A stretch of 64,000 nt of DNA from GCA-002282575 sp964519885 (GCA_964519885.1 CAZFLX010000006.1:1-64000); one strand, 5' to 3'; counted from the stretch's first letter, positions 31,433-40,662 are shown. The notes: generated by a model not told the origin, from the sequence alone. Numbers and translations: made by a program.

Positions 31433-31906
31433 ATGTTTCGTTCTCTTTTCGTAGCAGCATCGCTTTTGCTGTCTTCAACTATCATGGCAGCTCCTATCGA
31501 CGCTGAGTTTGTTGATTTGAATGGTAAAACGGTTAAGCTGTCAGATTATCGTGGTAAGTGGGTGGTGGTGAATTATTGGGCAACTTGGTGTCCTCCTTGT
31601 GTGAAAGAAATTCCAGAGTTGGTTTCTTTTCATGAAGCTCATGCGAAGAAAGATGCCGTGGTGTTAGGTGTGAATCACCAAGAAGATCCTGTTGCAGAAG
31701 TTAGAAAATTTGCGGAGGATCGCTTTGTTAACTACCCTATTGTTCGTGGCAAGGGTAAGCTGGGTAGCGGAACGCCTTTTGGTACTTTGAAAGGTTTGCC
31801 CACTACTTTTATGGTTACACCAGAAGGTGAAGTCGTTGCGGCAAGAACCGGCTTAGTTGATCAGGCAATCTTGGAAAAGTTTATTGCCGACAATAGTAAG
31901 AAATAA
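31433..31906 (+). CDS. Periplasmic TlpA-like thioredoxin
   Basis: 157 aa with a Sec signal peptide (FRSLFVAASLLLSSTIMAAP). A TlpA/ResA-type thioredoxin fold follows, with the redox motif WATWCPPCVKE near residue 55 and cis-proline region GLPTTFMV. It reduces or isomerises thiols of exported proteins such as cytochromes. A good RBS (CAGGAG) precedes it. First of two thioredoxin-like genes before the TolC/adaptor genes; the gap to the next is 54 bp. Confidence 0.85.
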   Translation: MFRSLFVAASLLLSSTIMAAPIDAEFVDLNGKTVKLSDYRGKWVVVNYWATWCPPCVKEIPELVSFHEAHAKKDAVVLGVNHQEDPVAEVRKFAEDRFVNYPIVRGKGKLGSGTPFGTLKGLPTTFMVTPEGEVVAARTGLVDQAILEKFIADNSKK

Positions 31907-31960
31907 CCCGATATGCTCTAAGCCCATAAATATTTAATCAAAACCCATAAAGAGGTACTC

Positions 31961-32476
31961 ATGATGAAACGAATACTCACCACAGCACTATTGGCTTGTT
32001 TATCCATATCGGTTGCCTATGCTGATAAATCGAAAGGATTTTTCCAAGAAAGTTTTGGTAATTATCAAGAAGAGCTCAAGACGGCTAAACAAGAGGGTAA
32101 GTCGGGCGTTTTTATGTTCTTCATGATGGATGAGTGTCCTTTCTGTGACAAGATGGAAAAAACCATTCTGTCACAACCTGAAGTTCAAGCTTATTTTAAG
32201 CAACACTTTGCCACCTTTGTCTTTGATATTGAAGGTGATGTGGAAGTGGTTGACTTCACCGGAAAGTCTAAAAAACAAAAAGAGATTGCCGAAAAAGATT
32301 TCAGGGTTAGAGCTACGCCCGTAATGGTGTTTTTTGATTTAAACGGTAAACCCGTGATGCGTTACACTGGGGCAACGCGTAGTAAAGAAGAAATGCTGCT
32401 GTTGGGTAAGTTTGTCGTAGAAAAACAGTATGAAAAAATGAGTTTTGAACAGTACAAACGTCAAAACAAGGAGTAG
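31961..32476 (+). CDS. Periplasmic thioredoxin-like (SoxW-type) protein
   Basis: 171 aa with a signal peptide (cleavage after SVAYA). Thioredoxin fold with the motif DECPFCDKME near residue 55, followed by a DxEGDVEV stretch and the cis-proline RATPVMVFFD. The Cys-Pro-Phe-Cys site and size resemble SoxW/DsbD-linked periplasmic reductases found in sulfur oxidisers. Last codons overlap the RBS of the TolC gene, so co-transcription is likely. Substrate unknown. Confidence 0.75.
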   Translation: MMKRILTTALLACLSISVAYADKSKGFFQESFGNYQEELKTAKQEGKSGVFMFFMMDECPFCDKMEKTILSQPEVQAYFKQHFATFVFDIEGDVEVVDFTGKSKKQKEIAEKDFRVRATPVMVFFDLNGKPVMRYTGATRSKEEMLLLGKFVVEKQYEKMSFEQYKRQNKE

Positions 32477-32481
32477 TTGTC

Positions 32482-33756
32482 GTGAAGCTAACGAGAACGA
32501 AAAAGCTTTGGTTATTCGGTGCTGTTTTTTTTGCTCAGACGGTTTGGTCTGCACCACCAGCACAACAACGATTACCAGAACCCCTAACCCTAGAAGCTGC
32601 TTTATCCATTGCGGCTGAACAAGATCCACGTGTGATGTTAGCCCAGGCTAAATCACAACAAGCCAATGCCCAGTTGGCTGCTTTATCCAGTATTGATAGC
32701 TTCAAGGTAAAGTTTGATGGTGGACTGGTTAGAAGGGAATTTAATGGTCGTGAGGAAGATTTCAATAATGCTTATCTGACGTTGCAAAAACAACTCTATG
32801 ATTTTAATCGAACCAGTTTGGCGCAGTCGGCAGCACAAACGCAATTACAGGCAGAGCTAGCCTTGGAACGTTTGGCGGTGAGTGATTACCGTCAATCGGT
32901 AATTCAGGCATTTTATGATGTACTTTTAGCTGATGCTGCTTATACGGTTGAAAATGAACAGCTCGCCATTGAATATGTTGATTTAGATCATGCCAAAGAA
33001 GAGTTAGCCGTTGGTAAATTATCTGAGTTAGATGTAGCTGCCCTGGATGAGCCTTATCAACGTACTTTAGTTAGACGTGCTTTGGCAGAAAGCCAGCAGC
33101 GGAATACACGGGCTGCCCTTGCAGATTTATTGGGATTTCCAAACAAGTTGCCTGAAACACTGGTGCCGCCTAAACAAACCGATTTGCTGAAACGCAAGCT
33201 GGAAGATCCCAAGGTATTGCAATCTAAAGCTCTAGAAAATAACCCAGAATTAAAAGCGGCACAGTTAATGATTGAAGCCGCTGAGTTAGCGTTACAATCA
33301 GCCGAAAAAATGAATATGCCACGCATAGATGCCATTGGGCGAGCGGGTTGGCACAGTCAGGTAGAAACACTTTACGAAGGTCGCTGGCGAGCAGACTTGG
33401 CAGTGAGTATGCCCATTTTCGATGGCGGTCTTAAAGATGCACAAGTGGACAAGGCTAAGGCAGAACTTAATAAACAGCGCGCCATGCGATTATCGCTTGA
33501 ACGTCAAACGCGTCAAGCTGTTTTAGAAACCGCTTTGGCTATCGAAAGACTGAAAACGCGGCAAAACCAAGTTAAAGTAGCAGGTGATTTTGCCGAACGC
33601 TATTTGGACAAAAGTCGCACTGAGTATCAGTTTGAACGTAAAACCGATTTAGGTGATTCTATGGTCAGGGTGTCTCGAGCAGAATATGAAGTCTTGCAGT
33701 TACAACGAGATAGAGCGGTATTGTGGGATAGCTTGTCGAAGCTTTTGGGAGAATAA
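32482..33756 (+). CDS. TolC-family outer membrane protein
   Basis: 424 aa; GTG start with AAGGAG eight bases upstream. A signal peptide (KLWLFGAVFFAQTVWSAP) precedes two outer-membrane-efflux repeats of long helices (LTLEAALSIAAEQDPRVMLA... and LENNPELKAAQLMIEAAEL...), the TolC trimer architecture. It should form an outer membrane/periplasmic export channel. It sits between thioredoxin-like genes and a small adaptor gene three bases downstream. No inner-membrane pump is encoded here. Confidence 0.85.
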   Translation: MKLTRTKKLWLFGAVFFAQTVWSAPPAQQRLPEPLTLEAALSIAAEQDPRVMLAQAKSQQANAQLAALSSIDSFKVKFDGGLVRREFNGREEDFNNAYLTLQKQLYDFNRTSLAQSAAQTQLQAELALERLAVSDYRQSVIQAFYDVLLADAAYTVENEQLAIEYVDLDHAKEELAVGKLSELDVAALDEPYQRTLVRRALAESQQRNTRAALADLLGFPNKLPETLVPPKQTDLLKRKLEDPKVLQSKALENNPELKAAQLMIEAAELALQSAEKMNMPRIDAIGRAGWHSQVETLYEGRWRADLAVSMPIFDGGLKDAQVDKAKAELNKQRAMRLSLERQTRQAVLETALAIERLKTRQNQVKVAGDFAERYLDKSRTEYQFERKTDLGDSMVRVSRAEYEVLQLQRDRAVLWDSLSKLLGE

Positions 33757-33758
33757 AG

Positions 33759-34259
33759 ATGAAATACGGTATTAAATTTGCGGCTTGTCTGACGGGTATC
33801 TTGTTACTAACGCCTGCTTATGCGGCAACGATTGGTGCTTTGGTGGATGGTCAAATTACTCAGTTATCGGTTAAAGAGGGAGATAAGGTCAGTAAAGGCC
33901 AAGCACTGCTGACAATCGACACACGTGGTTTACAAGCAAATATCGCCCAAATTAAGGCTAAATTACGTTTGGCTGAATTGGAACTCAAGGACGCAAAAAT
34001 TGATTTAGAAGCTGAAAAAGCCTTATTTGATCAAAGTGCGACGGCGAAACGTCGATTTGATGCAGCGAATCTTACCAAAGACCGTGCGAGTGCCAAGGTT
34101 GATGCCTTGCGTGCAGAATTGAATGCATCACAAGCACAATTGCCTTACCATGAAATTACTTCACCCGTTGACGGAGTGGTGACTAAGCTTTGGGTGCAGT
34201 TGGGTGATACAGTGTTCCATGAAAATATGAAAATGATCGAGATTGAGGCAAAACCCTAA
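33759..34259 (+). CDS. Minimal membrane-fusion (HlyD-like) adaptor
   Basis: 166 aa with signal peptide (LTGILLLTPAYA). Biotinyl-lipoyl half-motifs GALVDGQITQLSVKEGDKVSKGQ and ITSPVDGVVTKLWVQLGD flank an alpha-helical hairpin (residues ~55-125), so the lipoyl and hairpin domains are present while the usual beta-barrel and membrane-proximal domains are missing. Normal adaptors have 300-400 residues. Secreted rather than membrane-anchored. Coupled to the downstream gene by TAATG. Its cognate transporter must lie elsewhere or be atypical. Confidence 0.8.
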   Translation: MKYGIKFAACLTGILLLTPAYAATIGALVDGQITQLSVKEGDKVSKGQALLTIDTRGLQANIAQIKAKLRLAELELKDAKIDLEAEKALFDQSATAKRRFDAANLTKDRASAKVDALRAELNASQAQLPYHEITSPVDGVVTKLWVQLGDTVFHENMKMIEIEAKP

Positions 34260-34546
34260 TGAGTGAATTATCAACGCGTATTGCATTTGCGAGAAAGTAC
34301 TGGAAGTTAGCGATTCACTTGATATTAAAAACCAAACACTTTGGCGTGAACAATGACTGGTGGTCAATACATCCTTCACCGGTAGGCTGGAATTGTGGAC
34401 AAAAGCTCTGGGGAATTGTGACCCTTATGCCGATTTGGCGTAATTATCAATCGATGAAAGTGCGAAGCTGTTTGGGTTGGATTCCTGGTGATGATGCCGA
34501 CGCTTTGGGCTTTAGTCAGGAAATTTTAGGGCGCAAGCATCTCTAA
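34259..34546 (+). CDS. Unknown small Trp-rich protein
   Basis: 95 aa, starting at a TAATG overlap with the adaptor gene. Rich in tryptophan (NNDWWSIHPSPVGWNCGQKLWG) with no signal peptide and no clear membrane segment. No family is recognised. Co-transcription with the TolC/adaptor genes suggests a linked role, perhaps in the cytoplasm. Confidence 0.6.
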   Translation: MSELSTRIAFARKYWKLAIHLILKTKHFGVNNDWWSIHPSPVGWNCGQKLWGIVTLMPIWRNYQSMKVRSCLGWIPGDDADALGFSQEILGRKHL

Positions 34547-34594
34547 TACCCGGAAGTGCGTTAAAAAATTAAAAAATGGTCAAGGAAGCATGTC

Positions 34595-34951
34595 ATGTCG
34601 CGTCAGTTATATTGTTTAGCGCAGTTTCTACCCAAAGCAGGTAAGGAAAAAGAAGTATTTCGTCTGTTACAAGCACTAGAGCCCAACACCTTGCGAGAGG
34701 ACGGCTGTGTCAGTTATCGTGTAACGCGTTTAGTTAGTAATCCGTATGCTGATGGTAAAAGTTTTCCCATTGTCTTCAACGAAGTCTGGCGAGATGAGGC
34801 TGCTTTTAACGCCCATTGTCAACGTCAAGAAATTATCGATTTTTTTGCTAAGTATTGCGAAGCAGAAGACGGCTTAATTGAGCAATGGAATGTCTGTGTG
34901 TATTCGGATGAACCTGAGGATTATGATGCGCCCGTGTTGAGTCAAATTTAA
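34595..34951 (+). CDS. ABM-family (YgiN-like) monooxygenase
   Basis: 118 aa. Ferredoxin-like antibiotic-biosynthesis-monooxygenase fold: KEKEVFRLLQALEPNTLREDGCVSYRV and the NEVWRDEAAFNAHCQ signature. Such small dimeric proteins oxidise quinols or degrade aromatic or heme compounds without cofactors. The actual substrate cannot be told. Shares one base with the start of the next gene (TAATG). Confidence 0.75.
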   Translation: MSRQLYCLAQFLPKAGKEKEVFRLLQALEPNTLREDGCVSYRVTRLVSNPYADGKSFPIVFNEVWRDEAAFNAHCQRQEIIDFFAKYCEAEDGLIEQWNVCVYSDEPEDYDAPVLSQI

Positions 34952-35418
34952 TGATTTTTGTTGATGCTGATGCTTGTCCTGTTGCGCTTCGCGAAACATT
35001 GATACGTTGTGCCCAACGCACCAAAATCGATATGTTGTTTGTTTCCAATCATGTCATTCCGATACCACGAACAGCTAACATCAGTTGGGTGCAAGTGCCC
35101 AAAGGCTTTGACGTGGCTGATAATGTTATTGTGGAACGATGTTCGCCAGATGATTTAGTGGTGACGCAAGACATTCCCTTGGCAGCAGAGGTGTTAGCAA
35201 AAGGCGCTAAAGCCATTGGTTTGCGAGGGCAAGTCCATACGCCAGACAACATTCGGGCGCGTTTAACGGTTCGTGATTTTATGGAAACCATGCGTGCCAG
35301 TGGTGAACATACGGGTGGTCCTGCCCCCTTATCGGCGAAAGATAAGCAAGCTTTTGCCAACGCGTTAGATAAGTATTTGCACTTTTGGCAAGGTCTTCAG
35401 CGGCAGAAGTCGTTATAA
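34951..35418 (+). CDS. YaiI/UPF0178 (DUF188) family protein
   Basis: 155 aa, full length. The family hallmarks IFVDADACPV at the N-terminus, PKGFDVADN, VVTQDIPLAAEVLAKGA and GPAPLSAKDKQAFANALD are all present. The fold belongs to the PIN/NYN-type nuclease group, with conserved acids D4, D6 and D65-like, so an RNase activity is plausible but not established. Coupled to the ABM gene. Confidence 0.88.
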   Translation: MIFVDADACPVALRETLIRCAQRTKIDMLFVSNHVIPIPRTANISWVQVPKGFDVADNVIVERCSPDDLVVTQDIPLAAEVLAKGAKAIGLRGQVHTPDNIRARLTVRDFMETMRASGEHTGGPAPLSAKDKQAFANALDKYLHFWQGLQRQKSL

Positions 35419-35454
35419 TAGTCGGCTAATGCCATTTTAGGAGCGTCCTTTTCC

Positions 35455-36360
35455 ATGCCAATCATGAAGCAATCATTCCCATTTGAACGTTGTGAAGAAA
35501 TTCAAGCAGAACCACAACGATTTCGTTTAATCGAACAATTGCCCTGGGATGAGCAGACGGAACTCCCCATTTTGCTGAGTGATCCGAGTGATGACGATCA
35601 GTATTTGATTTTATTAGATACTGAAACGACCGGTGTGGATAAGCTCAAAGATGGCATTGTGGAATTGGGCATGTTGGCAGTGCGCTATAATCCTAACACG
35701 GGTAAATTGGTGATGATTGCTGACAAGTTTTCGGAACTGGAAGATTGCGGGGTGCCGATTTCGGCGGAAAGCCAAGCCATTCATGGCATTAGCCAGGCCG
35801 ATGTCGAAGGTAAGTCATTTGATGATGACTATATTGCCAATTGGATGTCGCCTGCGAGCTTAGTGGTGGCTCATAATGCTGGTTTCGATCGCGCTTTCTT
35901 CGATCGTCGTTTTGCTCAATTGGGTGATAAGGCTTGGGCTTGCTCCTTCTTTGAAATGCCGTGGCGCGATGCTGGCTTTGAATCGGGTAAGTTAGAGTAT
36001 CTCCTCTATCGCAATGGCTATTTTTATGATGGTCATCGTGCTTTGACCGATTGCTTTGCCATGGCTTGGTTGTTTTACGTGCAACCAGAACTGCTGAAAG
36101 GCTTGCTGGTAAAATCTGCTAGCCGTACCGTATTGGTTCGTGCCTTTGGCGCTCCCATTGATGTTAAAGATATTTTGAAAGCTCGTGGCTATCGTTTTGA
36201 TGATGGTCGTAACAGCGGCGCCAATAAACATTGGTGGAAAGAAGTCGAAGAGGGCGGACTGATGGAAGAGCGCGCTTTTTTAGATGAAACTTATAAAGAT
36301 GGCGCTAATCGTGCGGGTTATGAACATCGAGACGCCACCAAGCGTCATAAATTGGCTTAA
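35455..36360 (+). CDS. DnaQ-like DEDDh 3'-5' exonuclease
   Basis: 301 aa. Exonuclease domain residues ~50-220: motif I ILLDTETTG, motif II VVAHNAGFDR, motif III HRALTDC (DEDDh histidine). The C-terminal ~80 residues form an extra region (KARGYRFDDGRNSGANKHWWKEVEEGG), a short domain that in related proteins follows the nuclease and may bind nucleic acid. Could act in DNA repair or RNA trimming; it is not the main DnaQ subunit, judging from the N-terminal extension and C-terminal part. Confidence 0.8.
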   Translation: MPIMKQSFPFERCEEIQAEPQRFRLIEQLPWDEQTELPILLSDPSDDDQYLILLDTETTGVDKLKDGIVELGMLAVRYNPNTGKLVMIADKFSELEDCGVPISAESQAIHGISQADVEGKSFDDDYIANWMSPASLVVAHNAGFDRAFFDRRFAQLGDKAWACSFFEMPWRDAGFESGKLEYLLYRNGYFYDGHRALTDCFAMAWLFYVQPELLKGLLVKSASRTVLVRAFGAPIDVKDILKARGYRFDDGRNSGANKHWWKEVEEGGLMEERAFLDETYKDGANRAGYEHRDATKRHKLA

Positions 36361-36393
36361 TTATCGTTAATCGTATTTTTATGTAGGTTTTTT

Positions 36394-37731
36394 ATGAGTC
36401 ACGGTCCTAATATTCGTTACATTGTTCAAGCAGGTGGTTCATTACAAGGAACAGCACGTGTCGCAGGTGATAAATCCATTTCCCATCGCAGTATTATGCT
36501 GGGTGCTTTAGCTAAAGGTACAACCCGCGTAACCGGTTTTTTGGAAGGTGAAGATAGCTTAAATACCCTTAAAGCTTTTAGAGCGATGGGGGTACATATT
36601 GACGGTCCTGATGATGGCAAGGTGACCATTGAAGGTGTTGGTTTACGTGGATTGAAGGCTCCTAACGCCCCATTAGATATGGGTAATTCTGGTACAGCGA
36701 TGCGCTTGATGTCGGGTATTTTAGCCGGTCAAGCTTTTGATTCGACCTTGATTGGTGATGCTTCTTTATCGAAGCGTCCCATGAAGCGTGTCACCAATCC
36801 TTTAGCTTTAATGGGTGCACGTGTGGATAGTCAAGGCGAAAAAGGCGTTCCGCCACTAGTGATTCATGGCGGTTCCCAATTAAAGGGCATTCAATACGCT
36901 TTGCCGATGGCGTCAGCGCAAGTAAAATCATGCGTGTTGTTGGCTGGGCTTTATGCCGAAGGTGAAACTTCCGTTACTGAACCTGCACCGACGCGTGACC
37001 ATACTGAGCGTATGCTGCGTGGTTTTGGTTATGACGTCAAAACCCAAGGGAATCGTATGAGTCTAGTCGGTGGTGGTGAATTGACTGCGACAGACATTGA
37101 TGTGCCTGCAGATATTTCGTCTGCTGCCTTCTTTATGGTCGCTGCCAGCATTGCACCCAATTCCGATGTGTTATTGCAACACGTAGGTATCAATCCAACG
37201 CGTACCGGTGTGATTGATATTTTGCGTCTGATGGGAGCGGACATTACGCTGAGTAATGAAAAAGAAGTTGGCGGTGAACCCGTTGCTGATATTCGTGTGC
37301 GCTCAGCCCAACTGAAAGGCATTAATATTCCTGAAAGTCTTGTGCCATTAGCCATTGATGAGTTTCCAGTATTGTTTGTCGCAGCGGCCTGTGCTTCAGG
37401 GACCACGGTGCTAACAGGTGCTGAAGAATTGCGTGTTAAAGAGTCAGATCGCATTGCGGTGATGGCTACGGCACTTCAGCAAATGGGTATTAGCGCCACG
37501 CCAACAGAAGACGGCTGTATTATCGAAGGTGGTCAGTTAACAGCGCCAGAATCACCCATTCAAAGTCATGGCGATCACCGCATTGCGATGGCGAGTGCTG
37601 TTGCTGCTCTGCGAGTCAACTCAGGTGAAGTGGTGATTGATGACTGTGCTAACGTCAATACCTCTTTTCCGGGCTTTGTTAGCTTAGCCGCTGGGTTAGG
37701 TTTGGCGATTCGTCAGGAAATGCCTGCATGA
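36394..37731 (+). CDS. aroA: EPSP synthase
   Basis: 445 aa. Class of the enzyme resembling the Pseudomonas/Bacillus type: GDKSISHRSIMLGALAKG, LDMGNSGTAMRLMSGIL, KRPMKRV, EFPVLFVAAACASG and the C-terminal DHRIAMASAVAAL. Sixth step of the shikimate pathway. Overlaps cmk by four bases and starts the aroA-cmk-rpsA operon. Confidence 0.97.
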   Translation: MSHGPNIRYIVQAGGSLQGTARVAGDKSISHRSIMLGALAKGTTRVTGFLEGEDSLNTLKAFRAMGVHIDGPDDGKVTIEGVGLRGLKAPNAPLDMGNSGTAMRLMSGILAGQAFDSTLIGDASLSKRPMKRVTNPLALMGARVDSQGEKGVPPLVIHGGSQLKGIQYALPMASAQVKSCVLLAGLYAEGETSVTEPAPTRDHTERMLRGFGYDVKTQGNRMSLVGGGELTATDIDVPADISSAAFFMVAASIAPNSDVLLQHVGINPTRTGVIDILRLMGADITLSNEKEVGGEPVADIRVRSAQLKGINIPESLVPLAIDEFPVLFVAAACASGTTVLTGAEELRVKESDRIAVMATALQQMGISATPTEDGCIIEGGQLTAPESPIQSHGDHRIAMASAVAALRVNSGEVVIDDCANVNTSFPGFVSLAAGLGLAIRQEMPA

Positions 37732-38405
37732 GTTCCGTTGTTGTCGTGACGGTGGATGGTCCGAGTGGCGTCGGTAAAGGGACGCTTTGTGCTCGCCTTG
37801 CTGAACATTATGGCTTTCACTTTTTAGACAGTGGGGCGCTTTATCGTGTGTTAGGTTTGGCAGCTCGTCAGCGGGGCATTCTAGATAATGTTGTGGCATT
37901 AATTGAGTTAGCGAGACACCTGCCCGTGAGCTTTGTACAAGGCAAGATTTTATTGGCAACGACCGATGTTAGCGAGACCATTCGTACTGAAACGGTTGCG
38001 GCTTTGGCCTCACAGGTCGCGGTTATCGAGTCGGTACGCTCCGCTTTGCTTGCCTTTCAGCAAGACTTTGCTCAAGCACCTGGCTTGATTGCCGACGGTC
38101 GAGATATGGGTACGGTGGTTTTTCCTAATGCCATGGCCAAGCTGTTTTTAGATGCTAGTGCCGAAGTTAGGGCAGATAGGCGCGTAAAACAGTTGAAAAA
38201 CCAAGGGTTAGATGCTAATATTGATCGAATTACCCAAGAAATTCGTGAAAGAGATGATCGAGATCGTAATCGTGCAGTTGCGCCACTCAAAGCGGCAGAA
38301 GATGCACTGGTGATCGATACCTCAAACTTATCTCCCGATCAAGTTTTTAACCAAGCAGTTGCTTGGATTAACCAACAGTCATCTAGCAGGAAGGTGATTG
38401 TTTAA
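37728..38405 (+). CDS. cmk: Cytidylate kinase
   Basis: 225 aa, complete. P-loop VDGPSGVGKGTLCARLAE, CMP-binding DSGALYRVL, ADGRDMGTVVFPNA and LID-region DRDRNRAVAPLKAAEDA. Phosphorylates CMP and dCMP. Followed by 74 bp and then rpsA. Confidence 0.97.
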   Translation: MSSVVVVTVDGPSGVGKGTLCARLAEHYGFHFLDSGALYRVLGLAARQRGILDNVVALIELARHLPVSFVQGKILLATTDVSETIRTETVAALASQVAVIESVRSALLAFQQDFAQAPGLIADGRDMGTVVFPNAMAKLFLDASAEVRADRRVKQLKNQGLDANIDRITQEIRERDDRDRNRAVAPLKAAEDALVIDTSNLSPDQVFNQAVAWINQQSSSRKVIV

Positions 38406-38479
38406 TTTAACCAGACCCGTTGGCTTTTGATCCTGATAAAAAGCAATTTACCAACAACGGCTTGACATTGAGACTTTAC

Positions 38480-40138
38480 ATGGAATCTTTTGCTTCGCTT
38501 TTTGAAGAATCGTTAAAAACTTCATTCGTTCAACCTGGCGTCCTTATCAAAGGCACAGTAACTCGCATCTCTAACGACTTTGTTTACGTTGATGCGGGTA
38601 TGAAATCTGAGTCGGCTATTGCTATCAAGCAATTTATGGACGAAAACAATCAACTCGAAGTTGCTGTCGGTGACGTAGTCGATGTGACGGTTGAAGCTAT
38701 CGAAGACGGTTTCGGCGAAACTAAATTGTCTCGCGAAAAAGCGAAACGTGCTGGTACTTGGGACTGGTTGGAACAACAGCTTGAAGCTAATGCTATCGTT
38801 AACTGTATGGTTACTGGCAAGGTTAAAGGTGGTTTAACGGTTGACGTTAAAGGTATCCGTGGCTTCCTACCCGGTTCATTGGTTGATACCCGTCCAGTAC
38901 GCGACTTTAGCTTTCTAGAAGGTAAAGAATGTGAAGTTAAACTGGTTAAATTAGACCGCAAACGTAACAACGTTGTTGTGTCTCGTCGTGCTGTTATTGA
39001 AGCTGAAAGCAGTGCAGAGCGTGATGAACTGCTGAAAAACCTAGATGAAGGTTCAGAAGTAAAAGGTGTGGTGAAAAACCTAACTGATTACGGTGCGTTC
39101 ATCGATTTAGGTGGCATTGACGGTCTGTTACACATCACCGATATCGCATGGCGTCGTATCAATCACCCTTCAGAAGTATTGAATGTGGGTGATGAGATTG
39201 ATGTTAAAGTATTGAAGTTTGACCGTGAACGTAACCGTGTTTCATTGGGTATGAAACAAATGGAAGCGGATCCATGGAGCAAAATCGCTGCTGCCTTCCC
39301 AGTGGGTTCTGAAGTTTCGGGTAAAGTCGCTAACTTAACAGACTACGGTGCTTTCGTTGAAATTCAAGAAGGCGTAGAAGGTCTGGTACATACCTCTGAG
39401 TTGGATTGGACTAACCGTAACATTCACCCATCTAAAGTGGTTCACTTAGGTCAAGAAGTGAATGTTAAAGTATTGGATGTGGATACTGAGCGTCGTCGTA
39501 TTTCTTTGTCATTGAAACAATGCCAAATGAACCCATGGGAAGCTTTCGGTACTCAGTTCAATAAAGGCGACAAAATTACGGGTAAAATCAAATCAATCAC
39601 TGACTTCGGTATCTTTATCGGTCTAGAAGGTGGTATCGATGGTTTGGTTCACCTAACTGACATTTCTTGGAACAAGTCTGGCGAAGAAGCCATTCGTGAC
39701 TTCAAGAAAGGTGATGAGTTAACAACCATCATCCTAGCGATTGATCCAGAGCGTGAGCGTATTTCTCTAGGTTTGAAACAGTTAGAGCAAGACCCATTCA
39801 GTACTTTTGCTGCTGAAATGAACCGTGGTTCAATTGTTTCGGGTGTGGTGACTTCTGTTGACGAGAAGGGTGCTGAAGTTGAGTTGGCTCCAGAAGTGGT
39901 TGCTTACTTGCGTGCTTCAGAAATCGCTGCTGAGCGTGTAAATGATGCACGTGATGTGTTGAAAGTGGGCGACAAAGTAACGGCTCGAGTTACAAATCTT
40001 GACCGTAAAACACGTGGTATCCAAATCTCTATTCGTGCTAAAGATGAAGCTGAGCAACAAGAAGCCATGAAAGGCTTCAACAACACTTCAAACATCGGTA
40101 GTAACACCCTAGGTGATTTGTTAAAAGGTCAACTATAA
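38480..40138 (+). CDS. rpsA: Ribosomal protein S1
   Basis: 552 aa from ATG 38480 (MESFASLFEESLKT). The 20 codons upstream of it read from a TTG do not match the family N-terminus. Six S1 RNA-binding domains are visible, with family-typical repeats VKNLTDYGAFIDLGGIDGLLHITD and IKSITDFGIFIGLEGGIDGL (domains 3 and 5). Brings mRNA to the 30S subunit. The start region has no strong Shine-Dalgarno sequence, as often seen for rpsA. A terminator follows. Confidence 0.97.
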   Translation: MESFASLFEESLKTSFVQPGVLIKGTVTRISNDFVYVDAGMKSESAIAIKQFMDENNQLEVAVGDVVDVTVEAIEDGFGETKLSREKAKRAGTWDWLEQQLEANAIVNCMVTGKVKGGLTVDVKGIRGFLPGSLVDTRPVRDFSFLEGKECEVKLVKLDRKRNNVVVSRRAVIEAESSAERDELLKNLDEGSEVKGVVKNLTDYGAFIDLGGIDGLLHITDIAWRRINHPSEVLNVGDEIDVKVLKFDRERNRVSLGMKQMEADPWSKIAAAFPVGSEVSGKVANLTDYGAFVEIQEGVEGLVHTSELDWTNRNIHPSKVVHLGQEVNVKVLDVDTERRRISLSLKQCQMNPWEAFGTQFNKGDKITGKIKSITDFGIFIGLEGGIDGLVHLTDISWNKSGEEAIRDFKKGDELTTIILAIDPERERISLGLKQLEQDPFSTFAAEMNRGSIVSGVVTSVDEKGAEVELAPEVVAYLRASEIAAERVNDARDVLKVGDKVTARVTNLDRKTRGIQISIRAKDEAEQQEAMKGFNNTSNIGSNTLGDLLKGQL

Positions 40139-40149
40139 TTTGATCTTGA

Positions 40150-40175
40150 TGCAACAAGAATATTGTCTTGTTGCA
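40150..40175 (+). other. Perfect hairpin after rpsA
   Basis: TGCAACAAG (40150-40158) pairs with CTTGTTGCA (40167-40175) around an 8-base loop. No T tract follows. It may protect the mRNA 3' end just upstream of the true terminator. Confidence 0.4.
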
Positions 40176-40186
40176 TGTTCGAAAAA

Positions 40187-40213
40187 CCTCTGCTTCGGCA
40201 GGGGTTTTTTATC
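40187..40213 (+). terminator. rpsA terminator
   Basis: CCTCTGC-TTCG-GCAGGGG (UUCG tetraloop) followed by six Ts. Strong intrinsic terminator. Confidence 0.9.
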
Positions 40214-40307
40214 GAGTCTGTTGTTGTGAATGTTTGATTTTTAACTTTTTATTAAGTTTAAATATTGACACTAACCGATTGAAAAAACACTATAAAGTAC
40301 TTAAAAA

Positions 40308-40613
40308 ATGACAAAATCTGAACTTATTGATCTTATCGCTCGTCGTCAACACCAACTGCCTCACAAAGACATTGAGTTAGCGGTCAACCTGATTATTGAA
40401 ACATTGTCGGATGCGTTAGCCAAGGATGATCGCATTGAAGTGCGTGGCTTTGGTAGTTTTACTCTTCATCATCGTCAACCACGTATTGGTCGTAATCCCA
40501 AAACAGGCGAGTCGGTTGCATTAACTCGTAAAAGTGTGCCACACTTTAAGCCAGGTAAAGAGTTGAAAGAATCAATTGATGCCAGTCGTGAGCGTGTTCC
40601 TCTCGTCGGTTAA
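40308..40613 (+). CDS. ihfB: Integration host factor beta subunit
   Basis: 101 aa, complete. MTKSELIDLIA at the start, VRGFGSF and the DNA-intercalating arm RIGRNPKTGESV with its proline are all present, and the C-terminus is HFKPGKEL as in IhfB. Dimerises with IhfA, bends DNA, and assists many integrases; it may serve the satellite integrase. Separated from rpsA by the terminator and thus probably has its own promoter. Confidence 0.96.
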   Translation: MTKSELIDLIARRQHQLPHKDIELAVNLIIETLSDALAKDDRIEVRGFGSFTLHHRQPRIGRNPKTGESVALTRKSVPHFKPGKELKESIDASRERVPLVG

Positions 40614-40622
40614 ATGCTTTTT

Positions 40623-40662
40623 AACCAAGGATAGGGTTCACTTGATTAATGCCTTGGTTTTT
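40623..40662 (+). terminator. Possible ihfB terminator
   Basis: AACCAAGG (40623-40630) pairs with CCTTGGTT (40652-40659) followed by Ts. The loop is long (21 bases), so efficiency is uncertain. Confidence 0.4.

Noticed and set aside
33759..34259. Truncated pseudogene of a normal adaptor
   Set aside because: The ORF has an intact signal peptide, both lipoyl halves and hairpin, a proper stop, and coupling to the next gene, so it looks like a complete minimal form; degeneration remains possible but is not shown.
38420..38479. TTG-initiated 20-codon extension of rpsA
   Set aside because: The family N-terminus starts at MESFASLFEESL (38480); the extension is not homologous.
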